From: Berberis thunbergii
Taxonomy: Eukaryota > Streptophyta > Magnoliopsida > Ranunculales > Berberidaceae
Direction: 5' to 3'
DNA length: 64,000 nucleotides
Assembly (NCBI GenBank): GCA_003290165.1
Contig: QNQO01000643.1
Location: 310,001 to 374,000, forward strand
The notes under the pieces are model-generated. The model was not told the DNA's origin. It did not search any database and worked only from the letters and a program-made list of their open reading frames with translations. Both the position numbers and the translations under genes were made by a program. This document shows positions 1 to 11,741 of this stretch, one piece after another. The number at the start of each line of letters is the position of its first letter. The stretch's first letter is position 1.

Positions 1-1125
1 CCTTGGCTTCTCACAGCACAGTGAAATCGCAAGGCAAGCAGTTTCTTGGTTCCTCCGATTTTCTCACAATCGTTTTGCTCCATTCTTGCTCACACTCGTC
101 CACAGCCATTGGTATTCTACTCTTCTTCTCTCTTAATTTCTCATCAATTTGTTTTGCATTGCTAATGTAATTACTAATTAGGGTTTGTGAGGTGAATCGT
201 AGATGTAAAAGACTAGAGTTTTCTTTTCAATTTCGTGTATTCTACATAGAATCAGATACAATGTTTCAGATTGCACAACTTGGATCTGCTGCTTCCATGG
301 ATTAATGTGTGCCATTTACGCTATTTGTTGTTGATACATGAAACTAATCCTATACAGTAATTAACAAAATAAGTACCTCTAAAAAAATGTAAGAATAAAT
401 TACCTTAAAGGACTCCTCCTAGTTGACTCTAAAAGCTAGACATAACAAACCTCTCTCCATAGGCCACTCATGCAGCTGTTTAAATAATATGCTTTCTGTT
501 CTTCTTAAGGACATGTTTTTATAATTGGTGGTAGTGCTTGTATGATTTTTTCAGAGAGTACTTGCATAATCCTTCCTTTCTGATAATTGATTTTTCTGCA
601 ATCATAACAGATTCATACTGTATTGACTGTTTTCCTTGGAATTTTTCTTTGAAACATAGATGAGGATCTGCATGCTTCTAGGGGGTGAATGATTTATTTA
701 GCTAAATGAACTTTAGACATCAGTTTATTTACACAGGAATGAACTCTTGATATTTTTGATTAATAGTTAAATGAACTTAAACATCCATTTACTGATTTAC
801 ATACATATCATGAGTAGTGTGCCTTCATCTTGTAGTTAGATTATAATTCTAGTATGTAATCAGCACAAGAGAATTACATGAATTCCTTCATTCAAAAAGA
901 CTACAAGCATGCCCAACTACATGGTTTCCTCAACAATACTAATTTTATGGAGTCCATGGTTGCTTATTGGTGGCAAAACAGATCAAAAATCCAGTTACAA
1001 ACTTACTTTCACATGTATGATAGTACATATGCATTTTACATATTAGTTTATTTCATATAAGATGACATCTGAGTTTACTTCAATGCCTACTTGTAGTTTA
1101 AAAAAAATCAGAACTTCATTTTTAC
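1..1125. other. Unassigned non-coding sequence
   Basis: No convincing gene. The first ~110 bases are C/T-rich and end at a possible splice donor near 112, followed by a T-rich stretch. That is compatible with a 5' UTR exon and leader intron of a gene starting left of the window, but nothing confirms it. The 60-codon ORF at 878-1060 has no family resemblance and is probably chance. Confidence 0.2.
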
Positions 1126-1126
1126 T

Positions 1127-1600
1127 AGTATGATTTTCAGTAGTTTTTAGATGTGTTTGTTGGTTAGTTTGTTCTTCTTGGTAATTTTGTTGCCTGACTG
1201 AAGGAATTCATTGTTGCTTGCTACAAACAGTCAGCATTTTTACTGACCATTAAAATAACCTCAGCAGATTTTCAGCAGTTTTATATTTGTTTGTTGGTCA
1301 ATTTGTTCTTCTTCCTCATTGTTGCTTGCTACAAACAGTCAGCATTTTTACTGACCATTAAAATAACCTCAGCAGATTTTCAGCAGTTTTATATTTGTTT
1401 GTTGGTCAATTTGTTCTTCTTCCTCATTGTTGCTTGCTACAAACAGTCAGCATTTTTACTGATTGTTAAGATGACCTCAGCAAATTTTCAGCAGTTTTGT
1501 ATGTGTTTGTTTGTCAGTTTGTTCTTCTTCCTCATTGTTGCTTGCTACAAAGAGTCAACATTTTTACTGACTGTTCAAATAACCTTTCATTTTTGCTTGC
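1127..1600. repeat. 108-bp tandem repeat, about four units
   Basis: The motif ttgttgcttgctacaaa recurs at 1211, 1319, 1427 and 1535, an exact 108-bp spacing, with degenerate partial units at both sides. Because 108 is a multiple of three, the repeat keeps an ORF open (1291-1716) with a 36-residue hydrophobic period. I read that ORF as a by-product of the repeat, not a gene. Confidence 0.85.
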
Positions 1601-2230
1601 TTTCAATGTTACTTAGCTCTAATATGGTTAAGGGAGACCGGGAGAGGTCGAGGCCTTTTTTTTTGGGTAAGGTTTTCATTAGGGCAGCCAGTGGGATCCT
1701 CTTCCATGAAATTTGAGGCTTGAGGTTCAGGTTTGGAAATGAGTATGCAACCAAGGTGGCCTTGGCCTTTTTGATGGATTCATCCTAATGTTCTTTCCAG
1801 GTTGGGCTTTAGATCTCTTCAATTTGGATTTGTTATACTGCGAATTTTTTAAAGCTAATATTTGGGCACAAACTCTAAGGTCAACGAGTAACTTAGATTT
1901 CTAGCTATCTAAGTATGGCGAGTGTGCGATGACACACAATCCCATTGCACCTCGTGTTTGCACTAGTAAATGGATGTTGTATCCTTGTTCAACAATGTCA
2001 TGTGGGACTTTTGACTGTTAAGATAACTTTTCATTGTTGCTTGCTTTCAATGTTGTTTGGCTTGAAGTCATTCCAAGAAGTACACTTAAGCGTTTAGTTT
2101 TAGCTTTACCATCTTTTTCAATGTTGCCTGACTGAATGCTAGTCTGCCTGACTAACTAGTATGATTTTCAACAGTTTTTAGATGTGTTTGTTAGTCAGTT
2201 TATTCTTCTTCGTCAGTTTGTTCTTTTGCT

Positions 2231-2515
2231 AGCATGCTTTCTTGTGTGCTAGTGTACTAAGGATAAGTGCAAGTTGGCCTGCCTAGTATGCTTTCTTGTA
2301 TGCTTGAATACTAGTATACTCAAGGATAAGTGCAAGTTGGCCTGCCTGCCTGCCTGACTGACTAGTATGCTTTCTTGTATGTTAGTATACTCAAGGATAA
2401 GTGCTTTATTGTATGACTAGTCTGCCTGACTGACGACTAGTATGTTTTCTTGTATGCTAGTATACTCAAGGATAAGTGCAAGGTTTGCCTGAATGCCTGA
2501 CTAGTATGTTTTCCC
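2231..2515. repeat. Degenerate minisatellite, 54-79 bp units
   Basis: The phrase agtatgctttcttgtatg or a variant starts at 2231, 2285, 2364, 2439 and 2503, each followed by actcaaggataagtgc or similar and runs of cctg/actg. Unit lengths of 54, 79, 75 and 64 show repeated internal gain and loss. It shares words with the 108-bp array upstream, so both may come from one non-coding repeat. Confidence 0.7.
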
Positions 2516-3237
2516 AAATTGTTTGGTATGTGAATTTGTTGTTAATTTTAAGTTTCAGGTAATGATAAATTTGGCCATTGACTCTCTTTTATTACACACC
2601 AACTTAAACATTCAAATCTCATGCATTGTTTTCTAAAATTTTACAGGTTTAGGTGTTGCTGAATTGATTTTGGTTTTAAGTGGAAGATATGAAATTTTGA
2701 AGTAGAAGAATTGAAAGATACATTGTTGTCTCATCGAACCACTTAACATTCATATTTTGAGATAGAACACATTTTGTGCGATAATCAATATGGTGTGCAA
2801 GATCACATGAACTATTGTATGTTTGTGGAGACGATTACCAATCCCATATGAAACTATGATTTATGTAGTTCTTTAAGTTAAAGTAAGTTATATCATCTCA
2901 AATTGAAATTGTATTTATATATATAATTTCAATTTTAGTTTGATAGAGTATAACGTTGTTGGGGATTGTATTTTTTGTGATGGACAAGTTATTGATTATA
3001 TGAACAAGGTTAGTGTATTAGTCATCATTTACGATGAAAATTAATACAATTGTGTTCAGGTTTGAAATGGGCCTTCTGAATGACCAAAAAAAAGGAAATG
3101 AGAAATAGCAAGGTTAGTGTATTAGTAATTTTTTTTAGCTACAACATGTTTATATTGCTACAACAGGAAATGAGAAATAACAGGTTTTTTTAAGCTACAG
3201 CTGGTTTATGAGAAATAACAAGGTTTATATTCTTTGC
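2516..3237. other. Unassigned sequence with short direct repeats
   Basis: No coding region. A 17-bp word aaggttagtgtattagt occurs at 3006 and 3110, and variants of gagaaata(g/a)ca recur near 3100, 3170 and 3210. This may be the interior of the CACTA element whose right end lies at 4767, but no left terminus was found. Confidence 0.3.
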
Positions 3238-3252
3238 AACTTAGCAACGGTC
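3238..3252. repeat. Left target-site duplication of RTE copy 1
   Basis: The 15-mer aacttagcaacggtc occurs here and again at 4293-4307, flanking the RTE insertion. The last few bases could also belong to the element. The word belongs to the CACTA subterminal repeat, so the RTE landed in an existing CACTA end. Confidence 0.7.
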
Positions 3253-4281
3253 CCCAGGGAGTTAATTTGGTGGGTGCTTGAAAGGAAGAAAGTGTCTCAA
3301 TGTTATGTCGATATCATTAAGGATATGTATGAAGGGGTTGTAACAAGTGTTCGCTCAGTAGGTGGGATGTCTAGTGAATTTTCAGTGACAGTAGGACTAC
3401 ATCAAGGGTCGGCGTTAAGTCCATATCTCTTTGCTTTGGTCATGGATGAGTTGACGAGACATCTGCAAGAAGATGTACCTTGGTGCATGTTATTTGCAGA
3501 TGATATTGTCTTGATGGATGAGACTAGTGCAGGCTTAGGTCATAAACTAGTTAAGTGGCAGGAGGCTTTAGAGAGTAAAAGTTTTAGAATTAGCCGTTCG
3601 AAGACGGAGTATCTAGTGTGCAACTTTGGGTGTGAACCAAGAGGGAGAAATGCAATTGAGATCGAAGGTGTCGAAGTCCCGGAGTGTGAGACTTTTCGAT
3701 ACTTAGGGTCTATAATTCAAAAGAATGGGGGTATTGGAGCAGATGTAGACCACAGGATTAAAGCTGGTTGGTTGAAATGGCGAATGGCGTCAGGAGTATT
3801 GTGCGATAGAAGGATGCCTGCAAGGCTAAAAGGAAAATGCTATAAGACCATTGTTCGATCAGCCATGCTATATGTTTCAGAATGTTGGGCTACTATGGGA
3901 CAACATACGCATAGGATGGCGGTAGCAGAAATGCGTATGTTAAGGTGGATGTGTGGTAAAACTCGTAAGGATAAAATTAGAAATGAAAGAATTAGGAGAT
4001 ACTTAGGTGTAGCGTCCATAGAGGAAAAAATTAGAGAAAAACGTTTAACTTCGTTTGGTCATGTGCGGAGGAGACCAAGCACGGCGTCAATTAGAAAATG
4101 TTTAGATTGGCAAGTTAATGGAGGGTGTAGACGGAGGGGACGACCGTTGAAAACTTGGATGAAGACGGTGAATGACAATATCATTGAGCTTGGATTAGGT
4201 GAGGAAATGTGGGAAGATCGCATTGCTTGGAGAACCAAAATTCATGTAGCCGACTCCGAAAATCTCGGGAATGGGCTTTGA
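3253..4281 (+). pseudogene. RTE reverse transcriptase, C-terminal part
   Basis: An uninterrupted frame of about 340 codons runs to the stop at 4281. It begins mid-domain. Visible motifs are HQGSALSPYLFALVMDEL and the catalytic FADDIVL (about 3491-3511), then a basic C-terminal region with WMCGKTRKDKIRNERIRR and RRRGRPLKTW, all usual for plant RTE reverse transcriptases. The endonuclease and palm N-terminus are missing through 5' truncation. The apparent ATG at 3208 lies in flanking DNA, so it is not the native start. The lack of stops suggests a fairly young insertion, but the copy cannot be autonomous. Confidence 0.85.
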
Positions 4282-4292
4282 TGATGATGATG
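3253..4292 (+). mobile_element. 5'-truncated RTE-clade LINE, copy 1
   Basis: This is the 3' portion of a non-LTR retrotransposon, about 1.04 kb. It starts inside the reverse-transcriptase domain and ends in a short (ATG)n tract at about 4281-4292. A simple ATG/TGA repeat tail instead of poly(A) is typical of plant RTE elements. The insertion is bounded by the 15-bp duplication. A shorter copy of the same family lies in opposite orientation at 29809-30290. Confidence 0.85.
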
Positions 4293-4767
4293 AACTTAGC
4301 AACGGTCAAAACCGTTGCTAAATAGCCATGGCAATTACTGTCTCTATATTGTCAATTTGAGACAACGCCAGTCGTATCAGAATTTGCAACTTAGCAACGG
4401 ACATAAACCGTTGCCAGATAGCCACAACCAGAAGCTGTATCGATTTTGTCAATTTGTGACAGCCCTAGCCGTCTCAAAATTTCAAAAGTTGTCGCCAATA
4501 GTTGTTGTCTCTTCGAATTCAAATTTGTTTAGGGGCGAATTCTTTACAACTTAGCGACTGTCATAAACCGTTGCTAGATAGCCACGAAAAAGTGTGTTGT
4601 TGTTGTTATACTGGAGCGGCGATTCAAATAGCTACGGTATTGTGTCAGTCATTGTGTTGTTGTTGCTTCATTGCAGCTATGCTTTTTTAATACTTAGCAA
4701 CGGTCAAATGTTGTTGTTGAATTTTATTATTATTATTTATTTTTTTATTTTATATTTTTTTGTAGTG
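4293..4767 (+). mobile_element. CACTA (En/Spm-type) transposon, right terminal region
   Basis: Subterminal repeats pairing ttagcaacggt with accgttgcta recur around 4294, 4388, 4545 and 4692. The segment ends at 4767 in a T-rich run finishing ttttttgtagtg, the complement of the CACTACAAAAAA terminus of plant CACTA elements. The next three bases, taa, would be the TSD. The matching left CACTA end was not found. The interruption by the RTE places the CACTA copy first in time. Short ORFs here are not credible. Confidence 0.65.
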
Positions 4768-5128
4768 TAAGGCCCTAAAGGATTTAGTGGCAAGAAGTCT
4801 CATAGCTTGTATAGTGCAAATTATGCAATTCAATCCATTTTTATAGAGGAACGCTCAAGAAGTTATTTAGATCTTTCAAAACACTAGACCCCAATGTACA
4901 CCTTTAGAGCCTAAAAATGTGCTAGTGTGAGTATGCTCATCTGAAAATTGTATACCAGGGCCAAGATCTCACCATGGTGACATCACGCACGAAAGTTCCA
5001 CACATTGTATAAGAGGTTGGTTTAATCAACTACCATCATAATCAACAACGTCATTTTTAATTACCTTTATGACTTGGAGGACATAATTATGACAAGTTTG
5101 GTTGAAATTTTGTGACTTTCTTGTAAGG
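4768..5128. other. Unassigned spacer
   Basis: About 360 bases between the CACTA end and the large MULE. No ORF, repeat or promoter that I can defend. Confidence 0.3.
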
Positions 5129-5137
5129 ATGCATGTT
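5129..5137. repeat. Putative 9-bp target duplication of large MULE (left)
   Basis: Left flank atgcatgtt; right flank at 17175-17183 is aagtatgtt. Seven of nine bases agree. Nine bases is the usual MULE duplication length; two mismatches fit an old insertion. Confidence 0.5.
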
Positions 5138-5247
5138 ATAGCTAAGGCAGCGAATACTCCAAACCACCATTTCATCTTTCTTACACCATTTTACTCTCCC
5201 TCACCATCTACTTTCTTTCTCACACCACCATACTTTCTCACACCTTT

Positions 5248-5255
5248 TATATAAA
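5248..5255 (+). promoter_or_regulatory. TATA box, probable promoter of the MULE PMD gene
   Basis: TATATAAA lies about 110 bp inside the left MULE end, followed by a C/T-rich leader. Position and strand suit transcription of the rightward PMD gene. Inferred from sequence alone. Confidence 0.4.
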
Positions 5256-6577
5256 CAAAAATCCAAAAAAAATTTCCCTCACCGTTCAAATCGACAAACG
5301 ATTCCTCCCTCCCCCATTCGAAAGTCCTCTGTCTCACACATTCAAATCTCTTCCAAATCTCTCCCTACACTCAAATCTCTTGCAAATATCTTTCCTCCCC
5401 CTAAAAAATATCTCAAAATCGAAACCCTTAAACCTTCAAACTCTCCAAAATGCAACAACTAAAAAAGCCACCTCTCAAAATGTAAAACACATCTCTTTTG
5501 CGACTCCAACTCTTTTGTAAATGAGCCATCCATTCTATCTTTGGGTTTAGAATTTTTGTTTGGATTGTAAATGATTCATCCATTGTTTGCTTTTGTGCGT
5601 TTGTGCATTTGTTTCCATCTTTAAAGTAGATTTGTTTATGTTTTTGGTGCATTAATTGTTTAGTAATTGTGAAGGCGGATTTGGTGGTCGCTAGGGCTCC
5701 AAATTGGTTTTTTTTTCTTATTAGAATGTAAGGAAATGAGATATATAATGTTGTTTTACATCCAAATTGGCTAAAGTATTGCTTAAAAATTAGTATAATT
5801 TATTATACAAAAAACTTGTTTTGAAGTATTTGTTTCTTTTTATTTGAAGGTTTATCATGTGTTCTGTTGATTGTGATGTTGATGGGGATGATAGAGGTGA
5901 TTGAGGTCGCAGACGACCCATGACAGTGTCTGCTCGAAAACAGAGAGCAGAAAATGGCAAATAACACGTAAAAGAACAAAAAAATGGAACAAAATACGGA
6001 CAAAAAATAAGGAGAAAAATGAGAAATGAGCAAATGGGGATTCAAATAGATCCTCAATAAGCATATAAACAGGTCATTGTATCGCAAAGTCAATCTCATC
6101 AGAAGGGCAAACAAGTTCGAGTGGTGCGGGTGTTGGACATGAAGATGAGGAGTTAGAGGAGCGTGAGAACGTGCCTGTGGATGAGGAGGAGGAAGGGGAT
6201 AATGAAGAAACAACTGCAGAGGAGAGTAGAGATGCTAGACGAGACTCTTATACCGATGGTTTTGTGGATTGTTCCACGTTTGACGATTACCATAGCCATA
6301 TTTCTCGTGCCATTTGGAATGGTGAGCCTGTAAGTTAATATTTTTAGTTGGTTAAATTATATAAGCGTGTTATTTATATATATTTGGACATTGAATTACT
6401 TAATTTATATGTTTTTTGTATTTAGCAACGAGGCGCATTGCAGTGTCGTCATCAATATATGAACTTTATAGATTGGGATTTGAAACACGAGCCGAAAGAA
6501 GTAAACATGCCATGGTGGGGAGTCTCGCATCCCACGTCAGTTTTACATTACCCCAGAGTCTGAAATGATCATATATT

Positions 6578-6582
6578 CATGC
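6578..6582. repeat. Target duplication CATGC, left of chromovirus
   Basis: CATGC at 6578-6582 is repeated exactly at 12222-12226, right after the other LTR. A perfect 5-bp TSD fixes both ends of the retrotransposon. Confidence 0.9.
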
Positions 6583-7062
6583 TGTTGCGGACTAGTAATC
6601 CGTGCGGCACTAGCTATTCAATTCACTAGTAAGCATATGAGTAGTTACTTTGACGGGCACAAATATTAACTTGAGAATGCACAATATCAATCTGTAGATA
6701 ATATAATAATGCACAATAGTCAGTAAAAGCTCTCATTCACATTCAATAGATTACAATGGGGAGGAACATTCGGAAGGACGTTGCTCAAGACTAGTTCGAT
6801 GCTATCGATTGATGGAAATACAAGTTTGAAGTTGAAAAGCAATGCAAAGAAAACAATAAAAATGCTAGCGGTATAGTCTGACCTGACTATGCAATGGAGG
6901 CAACACATCCTCACAGTCAAGAGCTCAAACCTTCCCCCTATAATGTAGATGCTAAGCATTTGGGCACTTTTCAAAAGGGAACATTGAGTTTTGAGACCAT
7001 TAGGAAAGTCTTGAAAGGCCTCTGACCTTGGTTTTACCTGACCAACAGCACTAGTCCTGACA
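6583..7062 (-). repeat. Chromovirus 3' LTR
   Basis: 480 bp. The ends read tgttgcggactagt and actagtcctgaca, an unusually long terminal inverted match of about 13 bp. A purine-rich tract (minus strand gtgtgggagag, 7063-7073) abuts its inner edge, as expected for the polypurine tract. Confidence 0.9.
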
Positions 7063-7109
7063 CTCTCCCACACTCAATTCGTTGATGCCCTCGCATCGAA
7101 CTTTTCCAA

Positions 7110-10100
7110 GTACTATTCCAGCTTTGAGAGGTATGGCAGCAGATGCTCGACTGGCTCCCAACTGATCTCTGAAGGAGGTTCATCCTGCCACTTGACCAAA
7201 TACTCTCTATCCGGGCCTGTGTTGTTGATGAGGCGGCCAGCTAAGATTTCTTCCACTTCTCGATCTGGCTTAATAGGATGCTTAGGCAATGTTCGTGTAG
7301 AGACATTTCTTGTGGGATCAGTGGCATCTGCATGGTAGGACTTCAAGTTACTTGCATGGAAGACATGATGGGTGAAACAAAGCCAATGTGGTAACTTGAC
7401 GCGATAGGAGACTTTGTCGACTTTCTCAATAATCTGTATCGGTCCCTCATACTTGCGAAACAGATTGTTGTGTGCTCTAGCTGTCCTTTTATACTTGTTG
7501 AACATATCTAGCTTCACCAATACCAAGTCCCCGACTTCAAAAGGATCAATACGTCGTTTCTTGTCAGCCCATTTCTTTATGTGACGGGAGGCTTTCTCAA
7601 GATAGGCTCGAGCAACTTCAATGTTTTCTGCCAGGCTTTGACAAATTCAAGAGCTCTTGGGCTGAGTCCTTGGTATCCGGTAAGTACTGTATGTGGTGTC
7701 AATGGTTGCTGACCAGTAACCAACTGAAAGGGGCTGGAGTGAGTAGCTGAGCTCTTTTGTTAGTTGAAACAGAATTGTGCAACATCAAGTAGTCCCACCC
7801 AATTTTTATGGTTTGCACTTACAAAATGAAGATGGTATTCTTCAAGCATAGAGTTAAAGCGCTCAGTCTGTCCATCAGATTGGGGATGTTGGCTTGTCGA
7901 CATATTAAGTTTGGATCCCAAGAGCTTGAACAACTCTTTCCAGAACTTTCCTGTGAAGCGAGCATCACGGTCGCTAACAATGTTTTCGGGCAGTCCCTAA
8001 TACTTCACTACATGCTTGAGGAACAATTGCGCCGTATCTTCGGCTGTGCAAGTCAATCCGGTCGGCACAAAGGTCACATTCGTTTGAGAATCGGTCAACA
8101 ACTACAAGGATACTCCTGAAATCCTCCACTTTCGGTAACCCCGTAATGAAGTCCATGGAAACACTTTCCCAAGGACGAGTTGGAACAGGCAGGGGCTCTA
8201 GTAAGCCTACTGGTCGATCTCTTTCAACCTTATCTTGCTGGCAAATAAGACATGTTCGAACATAGGCCATTACATCCTCCTGTAACTGCGGCCAATAGTA
8301 CCCCCTCTCTAACAATGCAAGTGTTCGTCTCCAACCTGGATTTCCCGCCCAATGGGTGTCATGGCATTCTCTCAAAAGTTCTTTTCTCAAACCCGAAGTT
8401 CTCGGAACATAGAGGCGATTACCAGTTGTGAGTATTGCTCCATCTTTTATCCAGAACCGTCGAGTTTTGCCCTGCTTGATCAACTCTGTAATGGCCTTCG
8501 CTTGTGGATCTGTCTGTAGGCCTACTTTGATCTTCTCCAAGATGGTGTGACTCGGACCAGTATGGGTTAGGATTGCAAGGTCTGCCCTTCTACTGAGTGC
8601 ATCAGCTACATTATTAGTGCGTCCTGGCTTGTATTCCAATACTAAGTCAAATTCTGCTAATTTTTCCTGCCATCGAGATTGTTTGGAGGTTAACATCTTC
8701 TGAGTAAGGAAATGGCTTGTTGCAGCATTATCCATTTTAACAAGGACTTGAGATCCCAAGAGGTAGTGTCTCCACACCCGTAAACAATGTACAATGGCTA
8801 GCAATTATTTTTCCTGAGTTGAGTAACGAGACTCTGTATCATTCAACTTTCAACTCTCATATGCTACCGGGTGACCATCTTGAAGTAAAACTCTCCCTAA
8901 GGCATAATCAGATGCATCTGTTTGTACTTCAAAGGGCTTGGTGATGTCTGGCAAGGCCAATACTAGATCTTTCATCACGACTAATTTCAAGTCTTGGAAT
9001 GAAGCTTCACACTGCCTATCCCATTCCCATGTTCGATCTTGTTTTAACAAATTTGTCAGGGCAACAACTCTCTTACAGTAGTCCCTTATGAAGCGACGAT
9101 AATAGTTTGCGAGTCCAAGGAAAGAACGTAGTTGAGACATGTTCTTAGGAGAGTTCCAATCATGGACTGCCTTGACTTTCTCCATGTCCATCCGAATCTT
9201 GCCATTGCCAATAAAATGACCCAAGAAATTGATCTGGGTCTGGCCGAATGAGCACTTTTCCTTCTTGACAAAGAGATGATTATCCCTAAGGATTTGGAAC
9301 ACTTCTCGCAAATGATGTAGGTGTTCTTCTATAGTCCCACTATAAACCACAATGTCGTCAAGATAGACAACCACAGACTTGTCCAGAAGGTGACGAAACA
9401 GGTCATTCATAAGGGTGCAAAATGTAGCTGGAGCATTGGTCAAGCCGAAAGGAATTACTAGGAACTCATATGACCCATATCTAGTAGAACAAGCAGTTTT
9501 GGGTTCGTCACCAGCAGCAATGCGGACCTGATGGTAACCTGATTTCAAGTCGAGTTTTGTGAAGTAACTGGCAGATCTAAGTTGGTCGAATAAGTCTGCA
9601 ATGAGCGGCAGCGGGTATTTGTTCTTTATAGTGACTTTGTTCAAGGCTCTATAATCAACACAAAGGCGAAGACTGCCATCATGTTTCTGCTGAAAAAGAA
9701 CAGGTGCCCCATAAGATGCTTTAGAGGGCCGAATGAATCCCGACTCCAACAAGCCATCTAGTTGTGTTCTCAATTCGGTCAGCTCTGGAGGGCTCATGCG
9801 ATATGGACTACGCGCGGGTGGCTTGGCACCAGGGACTAACTCAATTTCGTGATCAATGAGCCTTCTGGGAGGTAGATTCTTTGGCAATTCATTCGGCATC
9901 ACTTCGCTGAAGTCAGCAATAACTTGGGCAACTTCCTCAGGGATTTTGCTAGTATCATCTTCCATCTCTAGCTTTGCCACAGTTAAGTATGTATCTTCTC
10001 CTTTGGTCAAGCCTCTCTTGACTTGGAGCGCCGACAATATTCTATCATGAGTTGTTGGTCGAATTGAGGTTGGTACAATGCGTAGTCTGAGTCCGAAAAA

Positions 10101-10448
10101 CCCCAAGGAGTCCATGAAAGGTAATGGTCCTGCTGCAGCTCCTCGGAAGAATTCTTGGCCATGAATCACCTTAAAATCATCAAGTGGGACGGCCAAGAAG
10201 TTTGATCTTCCTTCCCATGGACCAACCTGTAGTGGCACAGCTCTAGCCATACCATTAATAGAGATTGCCTCAGAGTTGACAACTTTCAACTTACCCACAT
10301 CTCCTTCTAAGTTCAGACCCACACGTCTAACTTCATCTGGGGCAATAAAATTGTCCGTCGCTCCGGAATCCAACAATGCTTGGGAAGGGAACCCATTGAT
10401 AGTGATGTCAATGTATTGCAAAGCCTTCTTGTGTGGGTGCTCATACAT
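7110..10448 (-). pseudogene. pol: Chromovirus pol polyprotein, interrupted
   Basis: From the right: aspartic protease with [11 protein letters not shown] near residue 27; reverse transcriptase with [15 protein letters not shown] and YLDDIVVYS (about 9350-9372); RNase H; integrase zinc finger with H-H-C-C spacing (HDTHWAGNPG to CLICQQ, about 8230-8380); integrase core; chromodomain REVEEILAGR to YLVKWQ and SWEPVEHL (about 7125-7290). Two in-frame stops break the RNase H region: TGA at 8850-8852, where Arg is usual, and TAA at 8805-8807, where Glu is usual. A frameshift lies near 8035, early in the integrase core. The chromodomain normally steers integration to particular chromatin. Confidence 0.88.
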
Positions 10449-10487
10449 TTATCATTTGACAGCATTGAGCTTGCGTAGAGCTCCCAT

Positions 10488-11714
10488 CTAGGAGGTCTCA
10501 CTGTTGGTGGGGTTCGAGCTCGATGCGGTCGAGTTAGAAGGTTCTGCTTGAAGCAAGGACATTAATGAGTGTAGAGCTAGTTTGGATGGACATTTGCCTG
10601 TTGGGTGATCCCTGCTATTGCAAAGAATGCATGGGGCAGGGGCAGATGGTCTCCACTGCCCAGAGTAGTTTTGCCCTCCTTTGTTGTTGTAATTTGAATT
10701 GCTAGAGCTGGCATTCCAATTTTTGTTGGAACTCCAATTCTGGTTGGTCGGCCGGGAATTGTAGTTTCCTCGGTTCTGACTTGAGTTTCCCCAGTTTTGG
10801 TGAGGTGAGCGAGCATTCGACCCTGAGCTTGAATTGGTACTGCCAGTTCTAGCTGTGGAGTGATTGAGTGAAGTGGATCCAGTCATGGGCATATAATCGC
10901 TAAACCTTTCTGCTGCCGCAATAGCACTTGTAATATCTGTCACCTTCTGCCTTTGCAATTCTGCTTGTAGAAGCGGCTGAGCTTGTTCCATGAAACAGAA
11001 AACTTTATCCTTCTCAGACATGTCTCGAATATCTAGCAAGCAAGTTGAGAATTGTCGGACATAGTCTCGAATATTACCTGTCTGTTTGATGGTGTGGAGC
11101 TTCCTCCTTGCTAAGAAATCAGTGTTCTCAGGCAAGAATTGATTTCTAAGTTCCTTCTTGAATTCTGCCCAAGTTCTAATAAGGATGCGACCTTCTTCCA
11201 TATCTGGATTTTTGGTTCTCCACCATAGTTTTGCATCACTTGCTAAGTACATGGTCGCCATGGTAACATTGGCTTCTTCGAATTCGGGGCTCACTGCGTG
11301 AAAATACTGCTCCAGATTAAACAAGAAGTTCTCTAACTCCTTCCCATCTCGTGCCCCAGCATACGACTTTGGCTCGGGCACTTTCATCCTATGGTGATCA
11401 GTCGTCCCTGTGGCCTTAGTAAGCAAGCCAACCCTTGCAAATAAGTCCTCCAATTGTAATTGGAAGTCACTCATCACCTGAGCTGTGGGGTGAGGCGACT
11501 CTTCCATAGAGACTGTCCGCCCCTCTAAGTTATCAACGTGCTCAACCAGCGAATCCACTCTGTCTGCCAGTGAAAAGAGTCCATCCAACCGACTAATCTG
11601 TTCTCCCAAAGTGTTCAACTGGTCCATTCTGCTTTCTAGTCTATGCATTCGACTAGCCTGTCGTTCCTCCATAGTGCTAAGGCGCTCATTTAGTTCTTGC
11701 ATCCTGGTTTGCAT
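10488..11714 (-). CDS. gag: Chromovirus gag
   Basis: Intact frame of 408 codons. Residues 1-70 form a coiled-coil-like helix rich in Leu, Arg and Glu. The central region carries the Ty3 gag signature around PEPKSYAGARDGKELENFL and a later WAEFKKELRNQFLP. A Ser/Asn/Gly-rich linker precedes one zinc knuckle, CILCNSRDHPTGKC (CX2CX4HX4C). Gag packages element RNA into virus-like particles in the cytoplasm. It starts just inside the primer-binding site. Unlike pol, this frame has no stop, so the protein could still be made. Confidence 0.88.
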   Translation of the reverse strand: MQTRMQELNERLSTMEERQASRMHRLESRMDQLNTLGEQISRLDGLFSLADRVDSLVEHVDNLEGRTVSMEESPHPTAQVMSDFQLQLEDLFARVGLLTKATGTTDHHRMKVPEPKSYAGARDGKELENFLFNLEQYFHAVSPEFEEANVTMATMYLASDAKLWWRTKNPDMEEGRILIRTWAEFKKELRNQFLPENTDFLARRKLHTIKQTGNIRDYVRQFSTCLLDIRDMSEKDKVFCFMEQAQPLLQAELQRQKVTDITSAIAAAERFSDYMPMTGSTSLNHSTARTGSTNSSSGSNARSPHQNWGNSSQNRGNYNSRPTNQNWSSNKNWNASSSNSNYNNKGGQNYSGQWRPSAPAPCILCNSRDHPTGKCPSKLALHSLMSLLQAEPSNSTASSSNPTNSETS

Positions 11715-11726
11715 TCAACAAGCTCT

Positions 11727-11739
11727 GGCTCTGATACCA
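11727..11739 (-). promoter_or_regulatory. Primer-binding site, initiator tRNA-Met
   Basis: Minus-strand tggtatcagagcc lies two bases inside the 5' LTR. It matches the 3' end complement of plant initiator methionine tRNA, the common primer for gypsy chromoviruses. Confidence 0.85.
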
Positions 11740-11741
11740 AC

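Noticed and set aside
1127..1600. CRISPR-like array
   Set aside because: Units are contiguous with no unique spacers and the genome is eukaryotic.
1291..1716. 141-codon ORF with hydrophobic repeats
   Set aside because: It is the reading frame of a 108-bp tandem repeat, a multiple of three. No start context or family support.
5803..6213. 136-codon minus ORF opposite the PMD leader
   Set aside because: It is antisense to the acidic PMD exon and has low-complexity content.
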